Shown here piece by piece: positions 10,160 to 21,454 of a DNA stretch of 64,000 nucleotides. The DNA comes from Hydrogenophaga sp. NFH-34 (GTDB lineage Bacteria; Pseudomonadota; Gammaproteobacteria; Burkholderiales; Burkholderiaceae_C). How positions within the stretch are numbered: the stretch's first letter is position 1; every line of letters starts with the position of its first letter. The DNA lies in NCBI RefSeq assembly GCF_021401345.1, contig NZ_JACBGE010000002.1, positions 248,001 to 312,000 on the forward strand, written 5' to 3'. The translations under genes were made by a program, and so were the position numbers. The notes under the pieces were generated by a model that ran no database searches, was not told where the DNA came from, and saw nothing but the letters and a program-made list of their open reading frames with translations.

Positions 10160-10927
10160 TCAAAACGCCGGTGACCGCTTCGCCATGAACGCACCAATGC
10201 CCTCGCGGTGTTCCGCACTGTCCGCATAGGCATAGGCTTCGGACAACAAAGACTCGGCGGATCGGCCACTCGCCAATGCTCGCAATGTGCGCTTGTTCAG
10301 ACGTGCCGCTTGCGGCGCCCAACGCGCCAGGTGTTGCACACGCTGGACCACATCGCTGACGACCTCCGCATCGGGCAGCACAGCCTGCACAAAACCACGC
10401 CGGAGCATCTCGGCAGCATCGAGCACCACCGCCTCCAGCAACATCTGCCGCGCCGTTGCCAGCCCGGCTTCACGCGCCACGAGCTCGGCCTCCCGCGGCG
10501 CCATGGGAAAGCCCAGCTTCGCGATGGGTGCGCCGAACTTCGCCCCCTCGCCGGCAATCCGTATATCGCAGCAACTGGCGATTTCCACCCCCGCCCCCAT
10601 GCAGTTGCCTTCAATCTGCGCAATCAGCGGCAGGTCGCAATCCAGCATGGCCTGCAGACCACCCCAGACGTCGTTCTCATGGAAATCGCGCAACCCCGCT
10701 TCGTCGAAGCGAAAACCCGGGTATTCAGAAATGTCGCCCCCGGCGCAGAAATGCCCTTGATCGCCACACACGATCACGCCGCGCAGATCATCACGCGCCT
10801 GCAAGGCGACGAACGTGGTGCGCAAGTCGCGCCACATGCTGCGCGACATGGCATTGAACCGCCCCGGATGCGAAAGCACCACCCGCGCCACCGCCCCTTC
10901 GATGAGCAACAGAACCTGGCCCGCCAT
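10160..10927 (-). CDS. Enoyl-CoA hydratase/isomerase family protein
   Basis: This 255-aa crotonase-fold protein contains the oxyanion-hole regions GHFCAGGDISEYPG and EGNCMGAGVEIASCCDIRIA. The region that usually carries the catalytic glutamates reads FGAPIAKLGFPMAPREAE, so the canonical E-x-P arrangement is not clear and the reaction may differ from simple hydration. It starts 3 bases after the lgt stop and is followed by the acyl-CoA synthetase, so the three genes probably share a transcript. Confidence 0.85.
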   Translation of the reverse strand: MAGQVLLLIEGAVARVVLSHPGRFNAMSRSMWRDLRTTFVALQARDDLRGVIVCGDQGHFCAGGDISEYPGFRFDEAGLRDFHENDVWGGLQAMLDCDLPLIAQIEGNCMGAGVEIASCCDIRIAGEGAKFGAPIAKLGFPMAPREAELVAREAGLATARQMLLEAVVLDAAEMLRRGFVQAVLPDAEVVSDVVQRVQHLARWAPQAARLNKRTLRALASGRSAESLLSEAYAYADSAEHREGIGAFMAKRSPAF

Positions 10928-10930
10928 GCC

Positions 10931-11752
10931 TCAGCCCCGGGCGGGCACCAGCGCCCGACGGCCCGCCCAGACCCACAGCGCCATACCCGCTAGCACCATG
11001 GGCACGCACAACCACTGGCCCATGCTGAGTCCGAGCGACAGCAGGCCCAGATGGGCGTCAGGCTCGCGGAAAAACTCCACCACGAAGCGCAGCACGCCAT
11101 ACCCCATGAGGAACAGGGCCGACACCTGCCCCATGGGCCTGGGCCGCCGCGCAAACAGCCACAGCACCACAAACAGCAACAGCCCTTCGAGCAGGAACTG
11201 GTAGACCTGCGACGGGTGGCGCGGCAGCTCCCCCGCGCCCCTGAACACCATGCCCCAGGGCAATGAAGGATCGGCCACGCGCCCCCAGAGCTCGCCGTTG
11301 ATGAAATTGCCTACGCGGCCTGCAGCCAGACCGGTGGGCACACAGGGCGCGACAAAATCCATCACCTGAAGCCAGGGTCGCTGACGGCTGCGGGCGTACC
11401 AGACCATGGCCACCAGCACACCCAGCATGCCACCGTGGAAGCTCATGCCACCTTGCCAGACCGCAAAAACCTCCAACGGGTGTGCGAGGTAGTACGCAGG
11501 CTTGTAGAACAGGCAGTACCCCAGGCGACCGCCCACCACCACGCCCAGCACCCCCAGGAAAAGGATGTCTTCGACATCCCGGGCGGACCAAGGGCGAGGC
11601 CCGGTCATGGAAGCATAGGGTTCATGCTTGAGACGAGCGCGCCCCAGCAACATGAACAACGCGAACGCGGCCAGATAGGTCAGGCCGTACCAGTGAACCG
11701 CCACCGGGCCGAGCTCAAGGGCGATGGGATTGATCTGCGGGTGAATCAGCAT
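10931..11752 (-). CDS. lgt: Prolipoprotein diacylglyceryl transferase (Lgt)
   Basis: Lgt transfers diacylglycerol from phosphatidylglycerol to the lipobox cysteine of prolipoproteins in the inner membrane. The 273-aa product starts [20 protein letters not shown] and shows seven hydrophobic helices, the HGG motif in [12 protein letters not shown] and the Lgt signature [14 protein letters not shown]. The longer open frame upstream has no support. The gene lies 113 bases downstream of ilvD. Confidence 0.95.
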   Translation of the reverse strand: MLIHPQINPIALELGPVAVHWYGLTYLAAFALFMLLGRARLKHEPYASMTGPRPWSARDVEDILFLGVLGVVVGGRLGYCLFYKPAYYLAHPLEVFAVWQGGMSFHGGMLGVLVAMVWYARSRQRPWLQVMDFVAPCVPTGLAAGRVGNFINGELWGRVADPSLPWGMVFRGAGELPRHPSQVYQFLLEGLLLFVVLWLFARRPRPMGQVSALFLMGYGVLRFVVEFFREPDAHLGLLSLGLSMGQWLCVPMVLAGMALWVWAGRRALVPARG

Positions 11753-11865
11753 GCCCGAGATTGTGCCGGACTCTGTGGCAAGAACCCGGCCATGCGCAGG
11801 CCGCAGTGCGCATGGGCCCCCACCCGGCGCCGGGCCGCCGTACAGCGGCCACGACGCCTTGCGGC

Positions 11866-13719
11866 TTACAGTTGGGAAAGGTCGCGCACCGCGCCCTTGT
11901 CGGCACTGGTGGCCAGCAGTGCGTAGGCTTTCAGCGCGGCACTCACCTTGCGCGGGCGTGGCTCGGCCGGCTTCCAACCCTTGGCATCTTGTTCGGTTCG
12001 GCGGCGGGCCAACTCTTCATCGCTCAGCAGCACGTTGATCGTGCGGCTGGGAATGTCGATGCGAATGCGGTCGCCGGTGCGCACCAGGCCGATGTTGCCG
12101 CCAGCCGCAGCCTCGGGCGAGCAGTGCCCAATGGACAACCCCGAAGTGCCGCCCGAAAAGCGGCCATCGGTCAGCAAGGCGCAGGCCTTGCCCAGGCCCT
12201 TGCTCTTAATATAGCTCGTGGGGTAGAGCATCTCCTGCATGCCAGGACCGCCCTTCGGGCCCTCGTAGCGCACCACGACCACGTCACCCGCCTTGACCTG
12301 GTCATTCAAGATGTGGTCCACCGCCTCATCCTGGCTCTCCACCACATGGGCGGGCCCCTCAAAAACGAGCAGACTGTCGTCCACGCCGGCGGTTTTCACC
12401 ACACAGCCGTTCTGCGCGATATTGCCGGTCAGCACGGCCAAGCCACCTTCCCGGCTGAATGCGTGGTCCACACTGCGAATGCAGCCGTCGGCCCGATCCA
12501 GATCCAGGCTGGGCCAGCGTGTGGCCTGGCTGAAAGCCACCTGGCTGGGAATGCCAGCCGGACCAGCCTTGTAGAAAGTCTGCACCGCCTCGTCGTTGCT
12601 GACCGCGATGTCCCATTGGGCCAACGCATCACCGAGGGTCTTGGCATGCACGGTGGGCGCATCCAGGTGCAGCTTGCCACCGCGCGCCAGTTCACCCAGG
12701 ATGGCCATGATGCCGCCCGCACGGTGCACGTCTTCGATGTGGTACTTGTTGGTATTGGGTGCGACTTTGCACAGCTGGGGCACGCTGCGCGAGAGGCGGT
12801 CGATGTCGGTCATCGTGAAGTCGATGCCAGCCTCTTGCGCCGCAGCCAGGATGTGCAGGATGGTGTTGGTGCTGCCGCCCATGGCGATATCGAGCGTCAT
12901 CGCATTTTCGAAGGCCTTTTTGCCGATGCTGCGCGGCAGCACGCTGGCATCGTCGCCTTCGTAATAGCGCTTGGCCAGTGCCACGATCAGGTGACCAGCC
13001 CGCTTGAACAGGCTTTCGCGATCGGCATGGGTGGCCACCACGGTGCCATTGCCCGGCAGCGACAGGCCCAGGGCCTCGGTCAGGCAGTTCATCGAGTTGG
13101 CGGTGAACATGCCGGAACAACTGCCGCAGGTGGGGCAAGCGCTGCGCTCGATCTCGGCCACGTCGGCATCGCTCACCTTGCTGTCGGCTGCCATCACCAT
13201 GGCATCGATCAGGTCGAGTTTTTTGATTTCGATGGTCTGGGTCACCGGATTGGCCAGACGCACCTTGCCTGCTTCCATCGGGCCGCCGCTGACGAACACC
13301 ACCGGGATGTTCAGCCGCATGGCAGCCATCAGCATGCCGGGCGTGATCTTGTCGCAGTTGGAGATGCACACCAGCGCGTCGGCGCAGTGGGCGTTGACCA
13401 TGTATTCCACCGAGTCGGCAATGATGTCGCGACTGGGCAGCGAGTACAGCATGCCGTCGTGACCCATGGCGATACCATCATCCACCGCGATGGTGTTGAA
13501 CTCCTTGGCGACACCACCAGCAGCCTCGATCTCGCGCGCCACCAGTTGGCCCAGGTCCTTCAGGTGCACATGGCCGGGAACAAACTGGGTAAAGCTGTTG
13601 GCGATGGCGATGATGGGCTTGGCAAAGTCCTCATCCTTCATGCCGGTGGCGCGCCACAGCGAGCGCGCACCAGCCATGTTGCGGCCAGCGGTGGAGGTCT
13701 TGGAACGGTAAGCAGGCAT
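11866..13719 (-). CDS. ilvD: Dihydroxy-acid dehydratase (IlvD)
   Basis: IlvD removes water from 2,3-dihydroxy-isovalerate and -methylvalerate in the synthesis of valine, leucine and isoleucine, using an iron-sulfur cluster. The 617-aa protein matches the E. coli type from the first residues ([20 protein letters not shown]). It carries cluster-ligand regions [12 protein letters not shown] and [17 protein letters not shown] and the C-terminal signature [19 protein letters not shown]. Full length with no disruption. Confidence 0.97.
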   Translation of the reverse strand: MPAYRSKTSTAGRNMAGARSLWRATGMKDEDFAKPIIAIANSFTQFVPGHVHLKDLGQLVAREIEAAGGVAKEFNTIAVDDGIAMGHDGMLYSLPSRDIIADSVEYMVNAHCADALVCISNCDKITPGMLMAAMRLNIPVVFVSGGPMEAGKVRLANPVTQTIEIKKLDLIDAMVMAADSKVSDADVAEIERSACPTCGSCSGMFTANSMNCLTEALGLSLPGNGTVVATHADRESLFKRAGHLIVALAKRYYEGDDASVLPRSIGKKAFENAMTLDIAMGGSTNTILHILAAAQEAGIDFTMTDIDRLSRSVPQLCKVAPNTNKYHIEDVHRAGGIMAILGELARGGKLHLDAPTVHAKTLGDALAQWDIAVSNDEAVQTFYKAGPAGIPSQVAFSQATRWPSLDLDRADGCIRSVDHAFSREGGLAVLTGNIAQNGCVVKTAGVDDSLLVFEGPAHVVESQDEAVDHILNDQVKAGDVVVVRYEGPKGGPGMQEMLYPTSYIKSKGLGKACALLTDGRFSGGTSGLSIGHCSPEAAAGGNIGLVRTGDRIRIDIPSRTINVLLSDEELARRRTEQDAKGWKPAEPRPRKVSAALKAYALLATSADKGAVRDLSQL

Positions 13720-13812
13720 GTCGGAGCAAAAAGTGGGGACGGGGGGACTCTGGATTATCGGTCACGCACCAAAGCCCTGCTGTCCCATCCCGTTCCCGGG
13801 ATTACCCTGCCC

Positions 13813-14052
13813 TCAATGGCGGCGCTTGTGCAAGCCCAGCGATTCGCGGTGCTTTTCGATGCGGTCGCGCTTTTTCTGCTCGATCTTCTCGGCGGCCTTG
13901 CGTTTGGTGTAACCCGAACTGTCGGCCCAGACCCACCACAAAGCGGCCAAACCGAACGGAACCAGCACCCACCACCAGGAGATTTCAGCCAGAAAGCCGA
14001 ACTCCAGGAACTTGAGAAGCGCCATCAGCAGACCCAGAATCAACAAATACAT
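13813..14052 (-). CDS. Small Trp-rich protein, TIGR04438 type
   Basis: This 79-aa protein begins MYLLILGLLMALLKFLEFGF. It has two short hydrophobic helices around a Trp cluster (ISWWWVLVPFGLAALWWVWAD) and a basic coiled tail (KRKAAEKIEQKKRDRIEK) ending in LGLHKRRH. That is the pattern of the TIGR04438 family, seen in Comamonadaceae and relatives and of unknown function. The ATG at 14052 follows GGAGG with a 5-base gap; a GTG directly before it is an alternative. Confidence 0.85.
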   Translation of the reverse strand: MYLLILGLLMALLKFLEFGFLAEISWWWVLVPFGLAALWWVWADSSGYTKRKAAEKIEQKKRDRIEKHRESLGLHKRRH

Positions 14053-14174
14053 CACATCCTCCGGTAAAGCACCCGTGAAGCCGGCAAGAAGCTGTAACCA
14101 CGCGTATCGAAGCCCGGGCGACTGGGTAGAATTGGCTCGTGAGATTCACACTTCCATTCCAGAGGAATAACCCC

Positions 14175-14480
14175 ATGAAACGTGCTCTCCTGATTATGGC
14201 CGCTGTGGCCGCCATCTCTGCCCCTGCCATGGCCGATGAAGCGCTGGCCAAGAGCAAGAACTGCATGGCCTGCCACGCCGTCGACAAGAAACTGGTGGGG
14301 CCCGCCTACAAGGATGTGGCCAAAAAATACGCCGGTGACGCCAAGGCTGCCGATGCACTGGCCGCCAAAGTGATCAAGGGGGGCTCGGGCGTGTGGGGCG
14401 CCATCCCGATGCCCGCCAACCCCCAGGTCAGCGAAGCCGACGCCAAAAAGCTCGTGGCCTGGATCCTGAGTCAGAAATAA
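14175..14480 (+). CDS. Periplasmic cytochrome c (c551/c552 class)
   Basis: This 101-aa class I cytochrome c has a clear signal peptide (MKRALLIMAAVAAISAPAMA, cut before DEALAK), one haem motif CMACH and an axial methionine in IPMPANPQVSEADAKKLVAW. The size and the GVWGAIPMPAN segment fit the c551/c552 electron carriers that donate to terminal oxidases or nitrite reductase. It could supply the cbb3 oxidase encoded in the same window. The chosen ATG follows AGAGGAATAACCCC. Confidence 0.93.
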   Translation: MKRALLIMAAVAAISAPAMADEALAKSKNCMACHAVDKKLVGPAYKDVAKKYAGDAKAADALAAKVIKGGSGVWGAIPMPANPQVSEADAKKLVAWILSQK

Positions 14481-14495
14481 GCCACTCGCTTGTCC

Positions 14496-14528
14496 AGCAA
14501 AAAGCCCGCCAATGGCGGGCTTTTTGCT
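14496..14528. terminator. Bidirectional terminator between cytochrome c and acs
   Basis: AGCAAAAAGCCCGCC (14496-14510) and its exact complement (14514-14528) form a 15-bp stem with a 3-base loop. Each arm carries a run of A or T, so it can end transcripts from both convergent genes. Confidence 0.92.
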
Positions 14529-14572
14529 GCAGTGAAGGCCCCACCCACAGACGCAGATCGGGGCAGGATTTC

Positions 14573-16567
14573 TCAGTTGGTCTTGGCGAGCTGCTCCAGG
14601 ATGGCCGGGTTTTCCAGCGTCGAGGTGTCCTGGGTAATGGCTTCCCCCTTAGCGATTGAGCGCAGCAGGCGGCGCATGATCTTGCCCGAACGGGTCTTGG
14701 GCAGGTTCTCGCCAAAGCGGATGTCCTTCGGCTTGGCGATCGGACCAATTTCCTTGCCTACCCAGTTGCGCAGTTCGTTGGCCAGCGCCTTGGCCTCGTC
14801 CCCCGTGGGCAGCGGGCGCTTGAGCACCACGAACGCCACGATGGCTTCGCCGGTCAGGTCGTCCGGGCGTCCCACGACGGCGGCTTCGGCCACCAGATCG
14901 GACTTGGCCACCAAAGCCGACTCGATCTCCATGGTGCCCATACGGTGGCCCGAAACGTTCAGCACATCGTCGATGCGGCCGGTGATGCGGAAATAACCGC
15001 GATCAGCGCTGCGTACCGCACCATCGCCAGCCAAGTAGTAGCCCTTGAGTTCTTCCGGGAAGTAGCTTTTCTTGAAACGCTCCGGGTCACCCCAGATGGT
15101 GCGGATCATCGAAGGCCAGGGCTTCTTCACCACCAGGATGCCACCCGATCCATTGGGCACGTCGTTGCCCGTCTCGTCGACGATGGCGGTGGCGATGCCC
15201 GGCAGTGGCAAAGTGCAAGACCCCGGCACCAGCGGCGTGGCGCCCGGCAGCGGGGTGATCATGTGCCCCCCCGTTTCGGTCTGCCAGAAGGTATCGACGA
15301 TGGGGCAACGCTCACCGCCAACGTTTTTGTAGTACCACATCCAGGCTTCCGGATTGATCGGCTCACCCACCGAACCCATGATGCGGAGCGAGCCGAGGTT
15401 CCAGTTCTTCGGATGCACCTTCTCGTCACTGTCCGAAGCCTTGATGAGCGAGCGGATGGCCGTGGGTGCCGTGTAGAAGATCGTGCACTGGTGCTTCTCG
15501 ATCATCTGCCAGAAGCGGCCTGCGTTCGGATAGGTCGGTACGCCTTCGAACACGATCTGCGTCGCACCGGCGGCCAACGGGCCGTAGGCCACGTAGCTGT
15601 GGCCGGTGATCCAGCCGATGTCGGCCGTGCACCAGAACACATCTTCCGGTTTGATGTCGAAGGTCCAGTCCATGGTGAGCCGGGTCCACAGCAGGTAGCC
15701 GCCCGTGCTGTGCTGCACCCCCTTGGGTTTGCCCGTGGAGCCGGAGGTGTAGAGCACGAACAACGGATGCTCGGCGCCCACCGGCTCGGCCGCACAATCG
15801 GTCGACTGCCCGGCCAGGGCATCGCTCATCGTGATGTCGCGGCCGGCAACCATGTTCACGGCGGTCTTGGTGCGCTCATAGACGATCACCGTCTGGATCG
15901 ACTCACAGCCGCCCAGACCCAGCGCCTCGTCAACGATGGCCTTGAGCGGCAGTTCCTTGCCACCACGCATCTGGTAGTTGGCCGTGACCACCGCCACGGC
16001 GCCCACGTCCTGAATGCGCTCCTGCAGCGCCTTGGCGGAGAAGCCCCCGAACACCACGCTGTGGGTGGCACCGATCCGAGCGCAAGCCTGCATGGCCACC
16101 ACACCCTCGATGGTCATCGGCATGTAGATGACCACACGGTCACCCTTCTTCACACCCCGTGCTTTCAGCGCATTGGCGAACTGGGCCACCTTGGCCAGCA
16201 GTTCCTTGTACGTGACTTTCGTGACAGCGCCGTCGTCGGCTTCAAAAATGATGGCGGTCTTGTCTTCGACCGGCGTACCGATGTGCCGGTCGAGGCAGTT
16301 GTACGAGGCATTGAGCTCGCCATCCTGGAACCACTTATAGAACGGCTTGTTCGACGCGTCGAGCACCTGGGTAAACGGCTTACTCCAAACCAGGTTTTCG
16401 CGCGCCTGGCGGGCCCAGAAACCTTCAAAGTCCTTGTCGGCTTCGGCGCACAGTGCCTCGTAGGCACCCATGCCGGCAATCCGCGCTGCCTTGACCGTGG
16501 CTTCACTGGGTTCGAAAACGCGGTTCTCGACCAGGGTGGATTCGATCGCCGATGACGGTGTGGACAT
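14573..16567 (-). CDS. acs: Acetyl-CoA synthetase (AcsA)
   Basis: Acs makes acetyl-CoA from acetate, ATP and CoA. The 664-aa product starts [17 protein letters not shown] after GAGGAGACAACGC. Family motifs are [56 protein letters not shown] and the C-terminal [18 protein letters not shown], whose lysine is the usual site of regulatory acetylation. Length and order agree with bacterial Acs. Confidence 0.97.
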   Translation of the reverse strand: MSTPSSAIESTLVENRVFEPSEATVKAARIAGMGAYEALCAEADKDFEGFWARQARENLVWSKPFTQVLDASNKPFYKWFQDGELNASYNCLDRHIGTPVEDKTAIIFEADDGAVTKVTYKELLAKVAQFANALKARGVKKGDRVVIYMPMTIEGVVAMQACARIGATHSVVFGGFSAKALQERIQDVGAVAVVTANYQMRGGKELPLKAIVDEALGLGGCESIQTVIVYERTKTAVNMVAGRDITMSDALAGQSTDCAAEPVGAEHPLFVLYTSGSTGKPKGVQHSTGGYLLWTRLTMDWTFDIKPEDVFWCTADIGWITGHSYVAYGPLAAGATQIVFEGVPTYPNAGRFWQMIEKHQCTIFYTAPTAIRSLIKASDSDEKVHPKNWNLGSLRIMGSVGEPINPEAWMWYYKNVGGERCPIVDTFWQTETGGHMITPLPGATPLVPGSCTLPLPGIATAIVDETGNDVPNGSGGILVVKKPWPSMIRTIWGDPERFKKSYFPEELKGYYLAGDGAVRSADRGYFRITGRIDDVLNVSGHRMGTMEIESALVAKSDLVAEAAVVGRPDDLTGEAIVAFVVLKRPLPTGDEAKALANELRNWVGKEIGPIAKPKDIRFGENLPKTRSGKIMRRLLRSIAKGEAITQDTSTLENPAILEQLAKTN

Positions 16568-16751
16568 GCGTTGTCTCCTCAGATGTTGCAGGGAACCAAA
16601 AGACCGGCCGAAATGTGCGCAAAGGCTCTTACGAGCCACTTACATGCTGCGGCGCAACACACGCGCAGACGGCCTGCTCGTGCACCTCGCAGACCTACAA
16701 TACCGCCAGTTTTGCCGCCTTGCGGCAGCCCATTTTCCATTGTCTCCGCCC

Positions 16752-17354
16752 ATGAACCCTCCCGTCAAAACCCCGGGCACCACGCGCGCGCTGCCCAACC
16801 TGATTTTTGCCAGCCGCTGGCTGCAACTGCCGCTGTACATCGGCCTGATCGCTGCCCAGGCCATCTACGTCTTCCACTTCTGGGTGGAGCTCGTGCACCT
16901 GATCGAAGCGGCCTTCGGCAGTGAGGTCGCACTGCACAAGCTGGTCGAGAGCATCGGCTACAAATCGGACGTGGAAATCACCGGCCTGAACGAGACGGTC
17001 ATCATGCTGGTGGTACTGGCGCTCATCGACGTGGTGATGATCAGCAACCTGCTCATCATGGTCATCGTGGGCGGCTACGAGACCTTCGTCAGCCGCATGA
17101 ACCTGCAGGACCACCCGGACCAGCCCGAATGGCTTAGCCACGTCAATGCGTCGGTGCTCAAAGTGAAGCTGGCCACCGCCATCATTGGCATCAGCTCCAT
17201 CCATCTGCTCAAGACCTTCATCAACGCCGGCAACTACTCGGAAAAGGTGCTGATGTGGCAGACGCTGATCCATGTGGTCTTCCTGCTCAGCGCGATGGCC
17301 ATCGCCGCCACCGACCGCATCATGCATCCGGTGGCAGACACCCCCGATCACTGA
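16752..17354 (+). CDS. YqhA/UPF0114 (TIGR00645) family membrane protein
   Basis: This 200-aa protein begins [20 protein letters not shown]. It has four hydrophobic helices (about 25-45, 82-104, 133-152 and 167-185) and the family stretches [15 protein letters not shown] and [13 protein letters not shown]. Members are inner-membrane proteins of unknown function. The ATG is the one closest to the conserved N-terminus; the open frame upstream overlaps the acs promoter. Confidence 0.88.
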   Translation: MNPPVKTPGTTRALPNLIFASRWLQLPLYIGLIAAQAIYVFHFWVELVHLIEAAFGSEVALHKLVESIGYKSDVEITGLNETVIMLVVLALIDVVMISNLLIMVIVGGYETFVSRMNLQDHPDQPEWLSHVNASVLKVKLATAIIGISSIHLLKTFINAGNYSEKVLMWQTLIHVVFLLSAMAIAATDRIMHPVADTPDH

Positions 17355-17395
17355 CCCCAGATGACGCCTGCCAGCGCTTGCGCTGGCAGCGCCGA

Positions 17396-18784
17396 TCAAC
17401 GGCCGACCATGTGCTCGGCCACCACCCATTCATCAAACTGCTCGGCCGTAACGTAGCCCGACGCGATCGCAGCATCGCGCAGACTGGTGCCTTCCCTGTG
17501 GCCCTTTTTGGCGATGGCAGCGGCTTTGTCGTAGCCAATGTGCGGGTTCAGCGCAGTGACCAGCATCAGCGACTGTTTGACCAGGTGATCGATCCGCTCC
17601 AGGTTGGGCTCTATGCCCACCGCGCAGTGGTCGTTGAAGCTGACCATGCCATCGGCCAGCAGCCGCACACTCTGCAGGAAGTTGTGGGCCACCACCGGGC
17701 GGAACACGTTCAGCTCGAAGTTGCCCGACATGCCACCGATGTTGATCGCCACATCGTTGCCCATGACCTGTGCCGCCAACATGGTCAGCGCCTCGCTCTG
17801 CGTCGGGTTCACCTTGCCCGGCATGATGGACGAGCCGGGCTCGTTCTCGGGAATGCGGATCTCACCGATCCCGCTGCGCGGGCCGCTGGCCAGCCAGCGC
17901 ACGTCGTTGGCGATCTTGGTCAGGCTCGCCGCCAGGGTCTTGAGCGCACCGTGCGCGTGCACCAGCGCGTCTTGGGAAGCCAATGCTTCGAACTTGTTGG
18001 GCGCGCTCACAAACGGCAGCCCGGTGATGCGGGCCAGTTCCTGCGCCACACCTTCGGCATAGCCCTTGGGCGCATTCAGCCCCGTGCCGACGGCCGTGCC
18101 GCCCAGCGCCAGTTCGTGCAGATGCGGCAACGCGGCCAGCACATGCTTCTTGCCATGCTCCAGTTGCGCCACCCAACCCGAGATCTCCTGGCCCAGTGTG
18201 AGGGGCGTGGCGTCCTGCAGATGCGTGCGGCCGATCTTGACGATGTGGTCGAAGTCCCGGGCCTTTTGCGCCAGGGTCTTTGACAGCACGTCAATGGCAG
18301 GCAGCAGCCGGTTCGTCAGCGCATCCACCGCGGCCACGTGCGAAGCCGTGGGAAACACGTCGTTGGACGACTGGCTCTTGTTCACGTCGTCGTTGGGATG
18401 CACCAGCCGCCCCTCCCCGCGCTCCCCGCCCAGCAGTTCGCTGGCCCGGTTGGCGATCACCTCATTGAGGTTCATGTTGGTCTGCGTGCCCGATCCTGTC
18501 TGCCAGACCACGAGCGGAAATTCATCAGGATGCCGCCCGTCGATGACCTCCTGCGCCGCCGCGACGATGACATCCTTTTTCTTCGCGTCGAGCAGCCCCA
18601 GCGCATGGTTGACGGCGGCCGAGGCGCGCTTGACCTGCGCCAGCGCCCTGATGATCTCGCGCGGCTGCTTCTCGCCCGAGATATCGAAGTTCTGCAACGA
18701 GCGTTGGGTCTGCGCGCCCCACAGCCTGTCGGCAGGCACTTCGATGGGTCCAAAGGTGTCTTTTTCGGTACGAGTCGTGCTCAT
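17396..18784 (-). CDS. fumC: Class II fumarate hydratase (FumC)
   Basis: FumC hydrates fumarate to malate without an iron-sulfur cluster. The 462-aa product has the fumarase/aspartase signature [13 protein letters not shown], the catalytic region [16 protein letters not shown] and the SSNDVFPTA motif. It is divergent from a class I fumarase, with 161 bases between the start codons. FumC is oxygen- and iron-stable, so the pair gives the citric acid cycle an alternative enzyme under oxidative stress or iron limitation. Confidence 0.96.
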   Translation of the reverse strand: MSTTRTEKDTFGPIEVPADRLWGAQTQRSLQNFDISGEKQPREIIRALAQVKRASAAVNHALGLLDAKKKDVIVAAAQEVIDGRHPDEFPLVVWQTGSGTQTNMNLNEVIANRASELLGGERGEGRLVHPNDDVNKSQSSNDVFPTASHVAAVDALTNRLLPAIDVLSKTLAQKARDFDHIVKIGRTHLQDATPLTLGQEISGWVAQLEHGKKHVLAALPHLHELALGGTAVGTGLNAPKGYAEGVAQELARITGLPFVSAPNKFEALASQDALVHAHGALKTLAASLTKIANDVRWLASGPRSGIGEIRIPENEPGSSIMPGKVNPTQSEALTMLAAQVMGNDVAINIGGMSGNFELNVFRPVVAHNFLQSVRLLADGMVSFNDHCAVGIEPNLERIDHLVKQSLMLVTALNPHIGYDKAAAIAKKGHREGTSLRDAAIASGYVTAEQFDEWVVAEHMVGR

Positions 18785-18945
18785 GGCAAGGTGATTGGCA
18801 GGGTCAGAGGAAGGTGATTCACATTATTGCAAACACGAACCATTCCCAAACACTACAACCCCAGAAAGCCTACCGGTGCAGGGCAAGCACAGCGTCAGGG
18901 CGGCAGCGATAATTCTCAGGTTCTGTCCCCAACGAAGACCCCACC

Positions 18946-20499
18946 ATGACCACGACCATCCGCTACCACGACCTCGTGGAGTCCATCGCTGCGTCGCTGC
19001 AGTACATCAGCTACTACCACCCCGCCGACTACATTGCCCACCTGGCCCGCGCCTACGAGCGCGAGCAAAGCCCGGCGGCCAAGGACGCAATGGCGCAGAT
19101 CCTCACCAACTCGAAGATGAGCGCCACCGGACACCGCCCGATCTGTCAGGACACCGGCATCGTCAACGTGTTCCTCAAGATCGGCATGGACGTGCGCTGG
19201 GAGGGCTTCCCCGCCGGACTGGAAGACGCCATCAACGACGGCGTGCGCCGTGGCTACAACCACCCCGACAACATGCTGCGCGCCTCGGTCGTGGGCGACC
19301 CGCAGTTCGCGCGCAAGAACACCAAGGACAACACACCGGCGGTGATCTTCACCCAGATCGTTCCCGGCAACAAGGTGGACATCACCGTCGCTGCCAAGGG
19401 GGGTGGCTCCGAGAACAAGTCCAAGATGATCATGATGAACCCGAGCGACAACCTGGTCGACTGGGTGCTCAAGACCGTGCCCACCATGGGCGCCGGCTGG
19501 TGCCCGCCGGGCATGCTGGGCATCGGCATCGGTGGCACCGCCGAAAAGGCCGTGCTGCTGGCCAAGGAAAGCCTGATGGACGACCTGAACATGTACGAGC
19601 TGCAGCAGAAAGCCGCGCGCAGCGAGAAGCTCGATCAGGTCGAGGAACTGCGCCTGGAGCTGTACGAGAAGGTCAACGCGCTGGGCATCGGCGCACAGGG
19701 CCTGGGCGGCCTGGCCACGGTGCTCGACGTCAAGATCAAGATGTACCCCACCCACGCGGCCTCCAAGCCCGTGGCCATGATCCCCAACTGCGCGGCCACA
19801 CGCCACGCCCACTTTGTGCTCGACGGTTCGGGCCCGGTGTACCTGGAAGCGCCCTCGCTCGACCTGTGGCCCAAGATCGACTGGGCACCCGACTACAACA
19901 AGAGCAAGAAGGTCAACCTCGACACGCTCACCAAGGAAGAAGTGGCGAGCTGGAAGCCCGGCGACACGTTGCTGCTCAACGGCAAGATGCTCACCGGCCG
20001 CGACGCCGCGCACAAGCGCATCCAGGACATGCTGGCCAAGGGCGAGCCACTGCCTGTCGACTTCACCAACCGCGTCATCTACTACGTCGGCCCGGTCGAT
20101 CCGGTGAAGGACGAAGCCGTCGGCCCCGCCGGCCCGACCACCGCCACGCGCATGGACAAGTTCACCGACATGATGCTGGAGCAGACCGGCCTGATCGCCA
20201 TGATCGGCAAGGCCGAGCGTGGCCCGGTCGCCATCGAAAGCATCAAGAACCACAAGAGCGCCTACCTCATGGCCGTCGGTGGCGCGGCGTACCTCGTCTC
20301 CAAGGCCATCAAGACCGCCAAGGTCGTGGGCTTTGAAGACCTGGGCATGGAAGCCATCTACGAATTCGATGTGGTCGACATGCCGGTGACCGTGGCCGTG
20401 GACGCGGGCGGTACCAGCGCCCACATCACCGGCCCGGCCGAATGGCAAAAGCGCATCGCCACCGGCGAGTTCAAGGGCATCGAGGTCGCCGCCGCTTGA
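18946..20499 (+). CDS. fumA: Class I (iron-sulfur) fumarate hydratase
   Basis: The 517-aa product has both halves of the class I fumarase: an N-terminal catalytic part with cluster cysteines (GHRPICQDTGIVNVF, GAGWCPPGMLGIGIGG, MIPNCAATRHAHF) and a C-terminal beta part (TNRVIYYVGPVDPVKDEAVGPAGPTTATRMDKF). It interconverts fumarate and malate using a [4Fe-4S] cluster. Its stop overlaps the proposed TTG start of murI by four bases. Confidence 0.95.
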   Translation: MTTTIRYHDLVESIAASLQYISYYHPADYIAHLARAYEREQSPAAKDAMAQILTNSKMSATGHRPICQDTGIVNVFLKIGMDVRWEGFPAGLEDAINDGVRRGYNHPDNMLRASVVGDPQFARKNTKDNTPAVIFTQIVPGNKVDITVAAKGGGSENKSKMIMMNPSDNLVDWVLKTVPTMGAGWCPPGMLGIGIGGTAEKAVLLAKESLMDDLNMYELQQKAARSEKLDQVEELRLELYEKVNALGIGAQGLGGLATVLDVKIKMYPTHAASKPVAMIPNCAATRHAHFVLDGSGPVYLEAPSLDLWPKIDWAPDYNKSKKVNLDTLTKEEVASWKPGDTLLLNGKMLTGRDAAHKRIQDMLAKGEPLPVDFTNRVIYYVGPVDPVKDEAVGPAGPTTATRMDKFTDMMLEQTGLIAMIGKAERGPVAIESIKNHKSAYLMAVGGAAYLVSKAIKTAKVVGFEDLGMEAIYEFDVVDMPVTVAVDAGGTSAHITGPAEWQKRIATGEFKGIEVAAA

Positions 20500-21317
20500 G
20501 CCCGCCTGGCTACACCGTGGGTGTCTACGACAGCGGGGTGGGCGGCCTGAGTGTGCTGCGCGCCCTGCTGGTGGCCATCCCGGAAGCGCATTTCGTCTAC
20601 GTGGCTGACCAAGCGTACGCCCCGTATGGTGAGCGCGGTGCGGCGGCAGTCACGGAACGTGCGCACCGCATCACAGCAGGGCTGCGGCGCGACTACCCGC
20701 TGGATGCACTGGTCGTGGCCTGCAACACGGCCACCGCACAGGCCATTGACCACCTGCGTCAGACCCACCACGACCTGCCCATCGTCGGCGTCGAGCCGGC
20801 GCTGAAACCCGCTGCCGCGCTCACTGCCACCGGGCACATCGGCGTACTCGCTACCCGAGGAACGGTGGAAAGCGCGCGTTTCCACCAACTGCAACAGCGG
20901 CTGCAAAAGGGCGATGGCAGCGGACCACACTTTCACAGCCAGGCCTGCGACGGCCTCGCCCAGGCCATTGAACGCGATGACACGGCGCTGATCCAGACCC
21001 TGTGCGAGCGCTACGTCCATGCGGTACAAGCCACTGTCCCCTCACCCCAGCAGATCGACACCTGGGTCCTGGGCTGCACCCATTACCTGTTTGCGGCCGA
21101 CATCCTGCGCCCTCTGTGCGGCGGCCAGGCGCACTTGATAGAAACCGGCACACCGGTGGCGCGGCGCACCCGGGAGGTACTGCTCGCGCTCCGTCCGAGC
21201 CCCGCCCATGCGCATGCTTCGCTGACCCTGCTCAGCACGGCCGATCCCACCATGCTGGCCCGGCTCGCCCACCGCTGGCTCGGGGTTCCCGAACAGGCGC
21301 AGCTGTGGCAAGCCTGA
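20496..21317 (+). CDS. murI: Glutamate racemase (MurI), probable TTG start
   Basis: MurI makes D-glutamate for peptidoglycan. The conserved start GVYDSGVGGLSVLRALL lies close to the fumA stop. No ATG fits, so the likely start is TTG at 20496, overlapping the fumA TGA (TTGA) and giving 273 aa and translational coupling. A GTG at 20517 is the alternative. Both catalytic cysteines are present: C76 in VVACNTATA and C194 in LGCTHYLF. Confidence 0.9.
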   Translation: MSPPGYTVGVYDSGVGGLSVLRALLVAIPEAHFVYVADQAYAPYGERGAAAVTERAHRITAGLRRDYPLDALVVACNTATAQAIDHLRQTHHDLPIVGVEPALKPAAALTATGHIGVLATRGTVESARFHQLQQRLQKGDGSGPHFHSQACDGLAQAIERDDTALIQTLCERYVHAVQATVPSPQQIDTWVLGCTHYLFAADILRPLCGGQAHLIETGTPVARRTREVLLALRPSPAHAHASLTLLSTADPTMLARLAHRWLGVPEQAQLWQA

Positions 21318-21454
21318 CGCACGGCCCCTTCGCCAATGTGAACTCCGGCACAGGCCGACGCAGCTTCTGCCAGCCCTCTGGTCAGCCCGCCAGGGTTTCA
21401 GTACATTGCGCGAAGGGCCCCGCCGGGGCGTCTTCTCCGTGGAAAGGACTTTGT

